Assembly (NCBI GenBank): GCA_045614225.1
Contig: JAZLCO010000106.1
Coordinates: 1 to 44,442, forward strand
Length of the DNA: 44,442 bases
Direction of reading: 5' to 3'
DNA from: UBA9715 sp045614225
GTDB taxonomy: Bacteria > Actinomycetota > Coriobacteriia > Coriobacteriales > Eggerthellaceae
Positions 18,011 through 26,189 of this stretch are shown in pieces. A model generated the notes under the pieces. That model did not search any database and was not told where the DNA came from. It saw only the letters and a list, made by a program, of their open reading frames with translations. Positions within the stretch are counted from its first letter, which is position 1; each line of letters starts with the position of its first letter. The translations under genes were made by a program, and so were the position numbers.

Positions 18011-18192
18011 ATCGGCCTTTTCAGTCATGGCGAAGAAGATTCACGATGCAAGTCGATCTGATGGCGCTTATGTTACCTTCTGGCTTTTATCCGATAGCGC
18101 AGCGCAATCCCAAACTGTATGATTTGATACGGTCGTGTACAATTAACACCTGATAACCTGCGAAAAAGTACAGCTATCGCAAGGAGCCGATA

Positions 18193-20334
18193 ATGAGCAG
18201 TGACACCCCGCTAATCTCAATCGTTATACCGATTTATAACGTTGAAAAGTATCTCGAAGAATGTCTCGACAGCATCATTAATCAAGAGTATGAGAATCTT
18301 GAAATTATCTGCGTTAATGATGGTTCAACTGACAATTCGCTCCAAATCATTCGCGAATATGAAGCAGCGGACAACCGGATAAAAGTAATCGACAAACCGA
18401 ACGGTGGCTATGGCCATGCGGTGAACAAGGGACTTGAGGAAGCGACTGGGCACTGGCTGAGCATCATCGAACCTGACGACATCATCGACCACCGCATGTA
18501 CAAAGACCTTGTTTCTCTAGCTAACACATGCGAAGTTGAACCGGATATCGTCAAGGGTTCGTATTGGCTTTATTTCGCACTCGACGATAGCGATCCCTAC
18601 GTAGAACGACCCAACCTCATGAACTGCATGCCTCAAGGCATCTGCACCCTTGACGTGTGGGAAGACCCGGAGCTGCTCAGGCACCATCCTTCCATTTGGT
18701 CCGCGATTTACCGTCTCGATTTCATCAACGAACACTCCATTCGGATGATTGAACCAAAAGGCGCGGGATGGGCTGACAACCCCTGGTTCTTCGAAACGAT
18801 GTTGCAAGCAAAGAACATCATGTGGACGCCTGGCGCTTATTACTATTACCGGCAAACCAACCCAGAGGCATCCAGCAAGCTGAAAACCTATCTCGTGCCG
18901 TTCGATCGGCTTCGCGATATCCGAGCGATTTACGAACGCTTCGGAATTGGATCAGAGCATCCTGAGCTTTTGGGAGTGCTTTACCAACGTTCGTTCAACT
19001 ACATCTGCGCCTCAATCCTTGACGAGTTCGGATTCCCCGAAAACGACCCAGAGCTGCAAGCCCTTATACGCGAGGTTTTCGAGTCGTTCGATGAGAAGGT
19101 TATGCGCAAATCAAAGCTGATATCGAAGCGACATAAGAATTACTACGACGACTTCATGGGGATTCGCATGGCGAAAATTACCCCATCACCGCGGCCTGAG
19201 CAACCGTTCTTCAGCTTCGTCATTCCCCTATTCAACGACGAGAGAGCTTTATGGGAGACGATAAACAGCCTTCGAAAGCAGTACTTTACAAACTGGGAAG
19301 CAATACTGGTTGACTGCAACTCGCAAGATAGGTCGATAGACATTGCCAAAGAGCTATCCGAAATTGACGAACGATTCATTGCAGTTGAAAGCGCAGAAGA
19401 CATACCGAGCGGCTTCAACTTAGGCCTCAAGCATGCTCGCGGTGTTTATGTCCATTTCATCCGCCCAGGTGTCAACTTCGATGTGAAAAATAACCTTAGC
19501 AAGATGGCGAAGCACCTTGAAAAGCTTGATGAGGTTCCTGATTTCTTCGTTTTCAAAACCTGGTTCCCTGCGTCTCGACTCGTTCCTCGGAACTCAAAGA
19601 TTAAAGCAGTGTGCTTTAACACGGCAGGCATTGAAAGCGATGTGACGCTTGCCGCATATCCTCACGTGTATTCGCGCCTCTTCTCGCGCAATTTCCTGCT
19701 CGAGCAAGAGCTGGAGTTCACCGATCCCCGCGACACGGACGGCCTCGGCTTCTGTGTTGAGACGGCCGTCAAAGCTCGGAGGGCTGCATTCATTGCAGCG
19801 CGGGACGTGAACGTTTACACACGGAGCGAATTCGACAGGAAGTCCCTGCACGACGAAGAGGAAATGACGGATTACGCGCTGGGACGATACGACGCAACCG
19901 CGAAGACTGCGGAGCGGCTCGGCACCGACGAAGCTTGGCGAGTTGCTCGATCTTGCATCATCGTGCACCTCGCAGTTGACGTTGCCAAAATCGGACGCGC
20001 TAGAAGTGGCGAAAAGTACTTCAACGCCTTGAAAGACGTGTTCTTGAACAAGTACGGTATCTACGATGCACCCGTTTCCGATTATGCAAACTATCTCGAC
20101 TTCGGAGTGCTCGACGAGGCATTCAGGCTATCGTTTGAGGACTATGCGCACAATCTTCTGAGGCGTCAAAGCCAAACCATCATTGACCTTAGCTGGCATA
20201 TCGATCAGCGCAATCGCCGAATCGAAGCAATCGAGCGTTCAGGGTCTTACAAAGTCGGAAAGACAATTGGCGCTGCAGCAAAAACAGCTCTGCCTAAGAA
20301 TGCAGTCAGACGATTCGTTAAAACATTGAAGTGA
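18193..20334 (+). CDS. Two-domain GT2 glycosyltransferase
   Basis: 713 residues. The N-terminal GT2 domain (residues about 5-250) has ISIVIPIYNVEKYLEE, CVNDGSTDNS and an EPDD motif where most members have DxD. A second GT2-like domain begins near residue 338 (FFSFVIPLFNDERALWET; VDCNSQDRS) but has RPGVNFD at the metal-binding position, so it may be inactive. The C-terminus is basic (KTALPKNAVRRFVKTLK). AAGGAG precedes the ATG. It is followed after about 30 bases by the pyruvyltransferase fusion gene. The role is probably transfer of a sugar to the envelope polymer; the sugar is not known. Confidence 0.85.
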   Translation: MSSDTPLISIVIPIYNVEKYLEECLDSIINQEYENLEIICVNDGSTDNSLQIIREYEAADNRIKVIDKPNGGYGHAVNKGLEEATGHWLSIIEPDDIIDHRMYKDLVSLANTCEVEPDIVKGSYWLYFALDDSDPYVERPNLMNCMPQGICTLDVWEDPELLRHHPSIWSAIYRLDFINEHSIRMIEPKGAGWADNPWFFETMLQAKNIMWTPGAYYYYRQTNPEASSKLKTYLVPFDRLRDIRAIYERFGIGSEHPELLGVLYQRSFNYICASILDEFGFPENDPELQALIREVFESFDEKVMRKSKLISKRHKNYYDDFMGIRMAKITPSPRPEQPFFSFVIPLFNDERALWETINSLRKQYFTNWEAILVDCNSQDRSIDIAKELSEIDERFIAVESAEDIPSGFNLGLKHARGVYVHFIRPGVNFDVKNNLSKMAKHLEKLDEVPDFFVFKTWFPASRLVPRNSKIKAVCFNTAGIESDVTLAAYPHVYSRLFSRNFLLEQELEFTDPRDTDGLGFCVETAVKARRAAFIAARDVNVYTRSEFDRKSLHDEEEMTDYALGRYDATAKTAERLGTDEAWRVARSCIIVHLAVDVAKIGRARSGEKYFNALKDVFLNKYGIYDAPVSDYANYLDFGVLDEAFRLSFEDYAHNLLRRQSQTIIDLSWHIDQRNRRIEAIERSGSYKVGKTIGAAAKTALPKNAVRRFVKTLK

Positions 20335-20367
20335 CAATTGATCGGAGAGCACAGAAAGAAGGCTGAG

Positions 20368-23300
20368 ATGGCTAACACCAATATTGGCAATCCGATACCT
20401 CAACTTGAAGGTTTTCATTACGATATTGGCGTATTCGGAATGTGGTTTGGCGAAAACTACGGCAGCGTTCTGACTTATTACGCATTGCGTAAAGCCCTCA
20501 TGGATTTGGGCTATTCCGTATTGATGCTGGACAAACCTGTATTTGGAAAAGATGCAGACGCCGAATTCGACCCCAACATACACCCACGAGTTTTTGCTCG
20601 CGAAGAGGGATACGATGTATCCCCCGCTTTGAAGGTGTCTGATTTTCAATCACTCAACCGCTATTGCGATACATTTATTGTTGGTTCAGACCAAGTCTGG
20701 AATTTCAAGATTGCCCGTTACTTCCGTTTTCTCAGTTATCTTCCTTTTGTTTCAGAGGGCAACAAACGTATTTCATATGCATCCTCGTACGGACACGACA
20801 GCTCGCTGACTCCTATTGAAGAGCTCTCCCGAATCGCGCGATACATGAATGATTTCGATGCCGTATCGGTACGAGAACTGAACGGTGTCACCATCACGCG
20901 TGACGAATTCGGAGTGTCAGCTACACAAGTTGTTGATCCGATTTACCTTCATGACCGTAGTATCTACGAAAGCCTCATGCAAGTGCCAGACGCTGACATC
21001 TTGCCTGAAAAAGGCTACATGTTATGTTACGTCCTCGACCCAAGTCCCAAGATAGGCAACATTATCAAAGACACAGCAAAACAACGAGGGCTGCGTCCGG
21101 TTATCATGCTTGACGGTAGAGGAAACCTGGATGAGGCACGCAAGCGGCTGGGGATAAGCGAGGCTTTCCGATGCCCAAACGCACGTCAATGGCTCTATTT
21201 TATTAGTCATGCTGACTACATGATAACCGACTCATTTCATGGCGCTTGCTTCTCATTGCTGTTCCATACTCAAGTTGCAATACTCGCCAACACCAGAGGA
21301 ACAGCTCGCATTAATTCGCTCGTCAATACCTATAATATTCCCTTCATTTTTGCTCATAACACTGAGGAGCTGCGTGGCATCCTGGAAAGCAAAAAGGAAA
21401 TCGATTTCCGGGCATTTGACACTGTTTTGGAAATCGAAAAAACGCGATCAAAAAAATGGTTAAAAGAGGCGCTTGAGCAAAAACCTCGCGACAAACGTAC
21501 TATTAACTGCGTTACGCATAAAGAGTGCTGCGGATGTGGTGCGTGCTATTCTGCCTGCCCGGTAAACGCAATCACAATGGAACCAGATAACGAAGGCTTT
21601 CTGTATCCCTCAATCGATGCAGAAACTTGCATATATTGCGAAGCCTGTAAGAAAGCCTGCCCGTCGTTGAACCCACAATATGAAAAGAGTGCAAAACCAC
21701 TCTGTTTTGCAGCGTATACCAATGATGAAGTTCGCGAGAAAAGCTCTTCGGGTGGAATGTTCTCACTTATTGCGCGTCAAGTACTCGAACGGAATGGGCG
21801 CGTGTGTGGTGCCGCTTTTGATGATGACTTCACATTGTGGCAAACGTGGGCTGCTTCAGAGGAAGAGCTCGAGCCTTTACGAATGTCGAAGTACATGCAA
21901 AGCTTCACGGGCGATTCTTATAAAGAGACGAAGCGATACCTGGACGAAGGTTTGCCAGTTCTTTATGTTGGCTGTCCTTGCCAAGTTGCTGGCCTGAATT
22001 CATTCTTGCGCAAGCATTACGACAATTTAATCACGGTCGATTTGCTCTGTCATGGAGGTCCATCGCAAAAGGTATTCAAACGATATCTCGACGAAGTTCA
22101 TAGCGGAAAGCAGATAACGCATGTAGGTTTCAGAGACAAGGACTACTTCGGCTGGTCTCATGAAATGACTGTTATCTACGGCGACGGGGATATTTACAGA
22201 CAACGATGCGCAGATGATCTCTATTATCGGGCATTTACCCCATGCGTATCGATGCGCCCGCATTGTCAGATTTGCAACTATTCGAAACTGCCACGACAGG
22301 GCGACATCACACTCGGCGATTTTTGGGGAGTTAGTAAGTTTGATCCCTCTTTTACTGATGGTAGAGGGACTTCGATCGTTTCCGTTAACAGTCAACAAGG
22401 CCTGAAAACAATCCACGATTTGTGGGATAGCCTGTCCCTGTTTGAAACAATACCAAGAAAGCACATCTTGACTCATGGACAGCCCTACGGCAGGCCATAC
22501 AGAAACAACCCGCTACGCACGCGTTTTTTCCGTATGCTGGAAGACACCCCAATGGCAACTGCAGTCGAATGTAGCACGAGCAATGTCTTTGATTTTTGCC
22601 TACTTGACGCGCATTCCGAAACCCATGGTGCTATATTGCGCGCATTCTCGCTACAAAAAACGTTAATGGAATCCGGGCATAGTGCGCTTGTAGCATGTCG
22701 GCCAATGGAGCAAACAAGAATCTCCAACATCAGCCCATTCCGCTTAGATGAGTTCGCCCGTGATTTCATCCCCGCATTGAGCGCTCATAGAACAAAAGAA
22801 GCTCAACAAGAGTTCAAGCATTACTGTCGTGGATTTGTCGCCGATTCTACTCGCATCGATTATTCCTTGAGCGCAATCGTTGGAGAGAAAAACGTTACAG
22901 CTTATTCCGAACTACCAAATGCGTCAGGGATAAACCCGATTCTGCTCCTCGGCCAAGCGCAGATTGAGGGCCTCATCGACAACGAATGCTCCTATGAGAA
23001 AGGCTCTGTTGCAATAGCCCTATCATCTTCATTCGAACAAGGTTTTGAATCCCAATTCGATTCCTTTGACGGTGAACTCATCGATTTGACAAAAGACATG
23101 TCCTTGTGCGAATGGCTCTCCAAGATCCATCATTCAAGTCTGATTGTTTCAGACGACTATGACTCAATATGCACCGCTGTTGTACTTGGCACACCAGTTG
23201 CATTATGGGAAAGCGCTGAATCGGCAGCGATACGCAATCAACTTGAAGCATGTGGCATCTATGCACCTACAATACGATGCATGCAGGATGTCGATGCGTT

Positions 23301-23589
23301 GGTTCACACAGAAACCGAGCATGCGATTGATCAGGCCGTTCTTCAAAACAAGGTTTCTGCAGCTCGTACGGAATTCGTAGCTGCTGCTGAAGCCGTAATG
23401 GGAGACCCGGTACCAAAACCAGAGAAACAACCGGAGAAGAAGTCTTCAGAATCTGGCAAGGCTAACAACAAAAAACGTTCACTCTTCTCAAAAGGAGTGC
23501 GCAGCTTAAAGAAAAACGGTGCGTTGACAACAGCGAAAAAGACAATCGCATACGTGAGAAAGCAATCTAAACGAACTCGTAATTCTTAA
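20368..23589 (+). CDS. Fusion: polysaccharide pyruvyltransferase, 2[4Fe-4S] ferredoxin, FrhB-type domain, degenerate second pyruvyltransferase
   Basis: About 1073 residues. Residues about 19-370 are a polysaccharide pyruvyltransferase (GMWFGENYGSVLTYYALRK; FIVGSDQVW; YMITDSFHGACFS), which adds pyruvate ketals from PEP. Two 4Fe-4S clusters follow (CCGCGACYSACP near 386; CIYCEACKKACP near 421), then a coenzyme F420 hydrogenase/dehydrogenase beta-subunit-type domain (about 440-720; SSSGGMFS, YVGCPCQVAGL, ITLGDFWG). The last part (about 735-1010) repeats the pyruvyltransferase plan in worn form: HGAILRAFSLQKTLMESG mirrors GSVLTYYALRKALMDLG, and IVSDDYDSICTAVVLGTP mirrors MITDSFHGACFSLLFHTQ. The tail is basic. 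ATG 20368 has GAAGG upstream; a TTG at 20338 is a weaker choice. Confidence 0.85.
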   Translation: MANTNIGNPIPQLEGFHYDIGVFGMWFGENYGSVLTYYALRKALMDLGYSVLMLDKPVFGKDADAEFDPNIHPRVFAREEGYDVSPALKVSDFQSLNRYCDTFIVGSDQVWNFKIARYFRFLSYLPFVSEGNKRISYASSYGHDSSLTPIEELSRIARYMNDFDAVSVRELNGVTITRDEFGVSATQVVDPIYLHDRSIYESLMQVPDADILPEKGYMLCYVLDPSPKIGNIIKDTAKQRGLRPVIMLDGRGNLDEARKRLGISEAFRCPNARQWLYFISHADYMITDSFHGACFSLLFHTQVAILANTRGTARINSLVNTYNIPFIFAHNTEELRGILESKKEIDFRAFDTVLEIEKTRSKKWLKEALEQKPRDKRTINCVTHKECCGCGACYSACPVNAITMEPDNEGFLYPSIDAETCIYCEACKKACPSLNPQYEKSAKPLCFAAYTNDEVREKSSSGGMFSLIARQVLERNGRVCGAAFDDDFTLWQTWAASEEELEPLRMSKYMQSFTGDSYKETKRYLDEGLPVLYVGCPCQVAGLNSFLRKHYDNLITVDLLCHGGPSQKVFKRYLDEVHSGKQITHVGFRDKDYFGWSHEMTVIYGDGDIYRQRCADDLYYRAFTPCVSMRPHCQICNYSKLPRQGDITLGDFWGVSKFDPSFTDGRGTSIVSVNSQQGLKTIHDLWDSLSLFETIPRKHILTHGQPYGRPYRNNPLRTRFFRMLEDTPMATAVECSTSNVFDFCLLDAHSETHGAILRAFSLQKTLMESGHSALVACRPMEQTRISNISPFRLDEFARDFIPALSAHRTKEAQQEFKHYCRGFVADSTRIDYSLSAIVGEKNVTAYSELPNASGINPILLLGQAQIEGLIDNECSYEKGSVAIALSSSFEQGFESQFDSFDGELIDLTKDMSLCEWLSKIHHSSLIVSDDYDSICTAVVLGTPVALWESAESAAIRNQLEACGIYAPTIRCMQDVDALVHTETEHAIDQAVLQNKVSAARTEFVAAAEAVMGDPVPKPEKQPEKKSSESGKANNKKRSLFSKGVRSLKKNGALTTAKKTIAYVRKQSKRTRNS

Positions 23590-23721
23590 TTGCCGCAACT
23601 TCAACTACAGCCAACCTTGGAATTAACGACAGGTAAACACCCGTCATGGTTTGATAGTGCCAGCAAGTTATCGTCCTTTTAGCGCACTAGCTTCCCCAGT
23701 TTTACGAAGGAGCTATCTCTC

Positions 23722-23976
23722 ATGGATTTTGCAGGAAAGCGGATTCTGATAACACATTCAATCGCACGTAGCATCATGGGCTCGACTGTAGTCGCATTAG
23801 AGCTGGGAGAGCATCTCGTGCAAAGTGGCGCTGACGTTAACTTCTATGCTTTTGCTATCTTGACGGTACCCCTTGCGGGGCGCGTGCTTACAACATGCTT
23901 CAGCGATAGCGATTCTGCGTTTCGCCGATGGGCAATGCACGAATTGCCGATGACCTATTCCACGGTTTTCCGCTAG
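23722..23976 (+). pseudogene. Truncated glycosyltransferase (N-terminal stub)
   Basis: A good ribosome-binding site (GAAGGAG) precedes ATG 23722. The first about 47 residues look like the N-terminus of a GT-B glycosyltransferase: KRILITHSIARSIMGSTVVA, then LELGEHLVQSGADVNFYA. After that the sequence loses family character and stops at codon 85. A normal member has 350 residues or more. No continuation is found to the right, where insertion-sequence DNA and then opposite-strand genes follow. The gene was probably cut by the insertion events next to it. Confidence 0.7.
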
Positions 23977-24139
23977 CGGTGATAGGCGTTACACAACCCA
24001 ACGCAATCATACAGCCAGCCATTTATAAAGTGGTGTTGCCAGCCTGCCGTGTGGCTGGTGACGGCGGCGGCGCTGGGTGTGTGGTGCGGACAACCCGCGA
24101 CGACGTGAATGCCGTGGCTCTCCGGCGGCCATGACCGGG
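23865..24139. other. Unassigned junction DNA between the GT stub and the IS3 element
   Basis: This stretch starts about where the glycosyltransferase reading frame stops making sense and ends at the proposed IS3 end. A small hairpin (CCCCTTGCGGGG, 23870-23881) lies near its left border, followed by GCGCGTGCTTAC, which has a CTTAC end like IS66-family termini. No protein in any frame was recognised. It may be the remains of another mobile element. Confidence 0.4.
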
Positions 24140-25793
24140 TGACACAGAACACTTTCAAACGCTGAAAACTCGGGATATCTTGTATTCGCTAGGCTAAAAA
24201 TCGACACTTGGGGGCGCAGACGTTTCTCCGTACCTCCCTATGCGGCGATCCCTAGGCTCTCACGGTACTGCATTGGACTCATGCCGTCCAGCGTCACCTT
24301 GATCCTGTCGCTGTTGTACCATCGGATGTATGCGTCGACGGCGCCCATGAATTCCTCGATCGACACGCCCTTCCAGCTCCTCCCGTAGAACATCTCCACC
24401 TTCATCCTCCCGAAGAACCCCTCCATCGCCGAATTGTCGGGAGAGCATCCTTTCCTGGACATCGACCTCACAAGGCCGTTCTCCTCGCAGATCGCCACCC
24501 AGCCGGGCCAACGGTAATGGCAGCCGCGGTCGTTGTGCACGACGGAACGCTCGCCCTCGGAAAGCGTCCTCACAGCCGATTCCAGCATCGTGTTCGCAAG
24601 TTCCGCGTTGGGCGAAGTCGACATCGACCAGCTGACCACCATGCCGTCGAAGCAGTCGATTATCGGGGACAGGTTGACCTTGCCAGCCGGAATGCGGAAC
24701 TCGGTTATGTCGGTGAGCCAGAGCTTGTTCGGCGCGTCCGCATGGAAATCGCGTTTGACCAGGTTGTCGGGCGCCTTTGAGATCTCCCCGGCGTAAGAGC
24801 TCCAACGCAGGCGCTTCCTGCACCTCCTGGCATCGAGGCGCTCCTCGCGCATGATGCGCGACACCACCTTCTCGGAAACGCGCGTTCCTTCCGATGCGAG
24901 CGCCATGTGCACGCGTCGGTAGCCGTACGTGCCGTCGCTCGTGGCGAATATCCTGCGGATATCGTCTCTGACCTGCGCATACTTATCCGGTCTGCGCATC
25001 GCCTCCACTTGGTACTGGTGGCTGCTGCGCGCCATGCCGACGGCGGCGAGCACGTCCTTGAGCCGATGCTTGCGCCTAAGCGCCTCCACCAGGAGCGTCT
25101 TCTCCCTGTTCGTCAACCGGTTCGGGTCGGCGCCCTGGCCTTTTCCCAGCAGCCCGACGGTTCCCTCCAGAACGTCCTTGCGCAGCTGGAGTTTCCTGAC
25201 CTGCTCCTGAAGATCGACGACCATCTTGGCGAGCTCTTCGGGGTCGTCGGGCAGCTCTGCTTTCTTCATCTCGATCGGCTCCTTGCCCACGAGCAGCCGC
25301 CTCCATTGGTACAGCGTGCCACGCGTAACGCCATGGGCGGCAGCGACTTCCTTTGCGGGTATCTTCCTTGCGACCAAGTCTATCACGGCCTCTTTACGTT
25401 CCTCGTCTGTGAACACGACCGCCGGCTTCCTAACCTTCCTCGCGCCAGGGGCGTACTCGTCGATCCAGGCGGCGAGGTACGCCCACGATCCGGGATACCC
25501 GAGCGCCCGCCTGGTGCGAGCGTTGCACTTACCGTGGGTGATGTAGTGCTCGACAGCGGCTCGCTTCTGCTCCTCGGAGTAACGCTCGTTGTCGTTGCGC
25601 TCGGCGAAACCAGATTCCTCATATTCCCTGAACCATTTGTACAGCGAATCCCTGCACGGGTACCCGAGCTCGTTGACCACCGCAGTACAGCTGTAATCGT
25701 ACTGGATGTAGAGCTCGATGGCCCTGCGCTTCTCCTCCGTCGTGTACATAGAACCGTCCTTCCCGAATAACCGTTTCGTACGGAATTATGTCA
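24140..25793 (-). mobile_element. IS3-family insertion sequence, apparently complete
   Basis: A single transposase gene is flanked by related ends. Reading inward, the left end begins TGACACAGAACACTTTCAAA and the right end, on the opposite strand, begins TGACATAATTCCGTACGAAA. Both then share AAACG and, further in, CTCGGGA or TTCGGGA. TG...CA termini are usual for the IS3 family. The length is about 1.65 kb. No matching 3-4 bp target duplication is seen at the borders (GGG left, GCA right), so the flanks may have been rearranged after insertion. The right end sits inside an IS66-type tnpA. The exact left boundary is inferred from the end match. Confidence 0.65.
24238..25749 (-). CDS. IS3-family transposase (single ORF, DDE integrase core)
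   Basis: 503 residues. The N-terminal part carries several helix-turn-helix units (about residues 1-50, 55-100 and 110-155), then a leucine-zipper-like segment (DLQEQVRKLQLRKDVLEG) and an HTH_21-type region (RRKHRLKDVLAAVGMARSSH; TYGYRRVHMAL). The rve catalytic core has the acidic triad in WLTDITEF, VVHNDRGCHY and NSAMEGFFGRMKVE. The C-terminus WYNSDRIKVTLDGMSP is typical. Most IS3 elements split this into orfA and orfB joined by frameshift; here it is one open frame with no sign of damage, so the element may be active. Confidence 0.92.
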   Translation of the reverse strand: MYTTEEKRRAIELYIQYDYSCTAVVNELGYPCRDSLYKWFREYEESGFAERNDNERYSEEQKRAAVEHYITHGKCNARTRRALGYPGSWAYLAAWIDEYAPGARKVRKPAVVFTDEERKEAVIDLVARKIPAKEVAAAHGVTRGTLYQWRRLLVGKEPIEMKKAELPDDPEELAKMVVDLQEQVRKLQLRKDVLEGTVGLLGKGQGADPNRLTNREKTLLVEALRRKHRLKDVLAAVGMARSSHQYQVEAMRRPDKYAQVRDDIRRIFATSDGTYGYRRVHMALASEGTRVSEKVVSRIMREERLDARRCRKRLRWSSYAGEISKAPDNLVKRDFHADAPNKLWLTDITEFRIPAGKVNLSPIIDCFDGMVVSWSMSTSPNAELANTMLESAVRTLSEGERSVVHNDRGCHYRWPGWVAICEENGLVRSMSRKGCSPDNSAMEGFFGRMKVEMFYGRSWKGVSIEEFMGAVDAYIRWYNSDRIKVTLDGMSPMQYRESLGIAA

Positions 25794-26077
25794 GCATCCC
25801 CGAACGATGTATCAATAGCAGCGAAATAGTCAGGCGCCGTCACCAACGCGGTCTGCGCGGCGATCGCGTCCCTGCTCAGCTCGATCCACTGGGTGGCGTT
25901 GGGCTTCTCGAAGAGCTCGGGCTCCTCCTTGCGGAAACGCGCCATCCATGCGTACATCGTGGATTCCGGCACCTTGTTCAGCGCGCACCAGTCCTTGATC
26001 GACATGGTGGTCGCCAGGCACCGCTCGACCTGGCCACGCCTCATCGCCCTCCTCTGCTCCGGCGTCATGTCCGTCAT
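25794..26077 (-). pseudogene. IS66 accessory protein TnpA, 3'-truncated
   Basis: ATG 26077 follows GGAGGTGG. The frame gives TDMTPEQRRAMRRGQVERC and, further on, IKDWCALNKVPESTMYAWMA, the helix-turn-helix type of the small IS66 orfA protein. About 94 residues remain before the IS3 end; the usual length is 110-130. Any longer reading would run into the complementary strand of the IS3 transposase and is meaningless. Confidence 0.65.
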
Positions 26078-26157
26078 CGTCAGCCACCTCCGTTCGACGA
26101 TGACGACTGTGGCGCCTACCGGCTGGGAGTTGAAGATGCGGGCGTTTTGGCGCTTAC
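25794..26157 (-). mobile_element. IS66-type element remnant (left end plus part of tnpA)
   Basis: On the minus strand the segment begins GTAAGCGCCAAAACGCCCGC, a good match to the GTAAGCG termini of the IS66 family. About 80 bases later a tnpA gene starts. The element is cut by the IS3 insertion at 25793; tnpB and tnpC are absent and the other IS66 end was not found. It lies just past the stop codon of the PP-loop gene. Confidence 0.6.
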
Positions 26158-26189
26158 GCCGAAGGCACCGATTGGTGTGCAATATTCAA

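Noticed and set aside
23898..23903. CTTAC end as the missing right terminus of the IS66 remnant
   Set aside because: Its orientation is wrong for the partner of the end at 26157, and no 8-bp duplication matches, so it is noted only as possible debris.
23928..24134. 68-codon plus-strand frame in the junction DNA
   Set aside because: No recognisable motif or binding site and it lies in probable mobile-element debris; coding cannot be supported.
25619..25793. Extension of the IS66 tnpA frame into the IS3 element
   Set aside because: Past 25793 the frame runs through the IS3 end and overlaps its transposase out of frame, so it is an artefact of the insertion.
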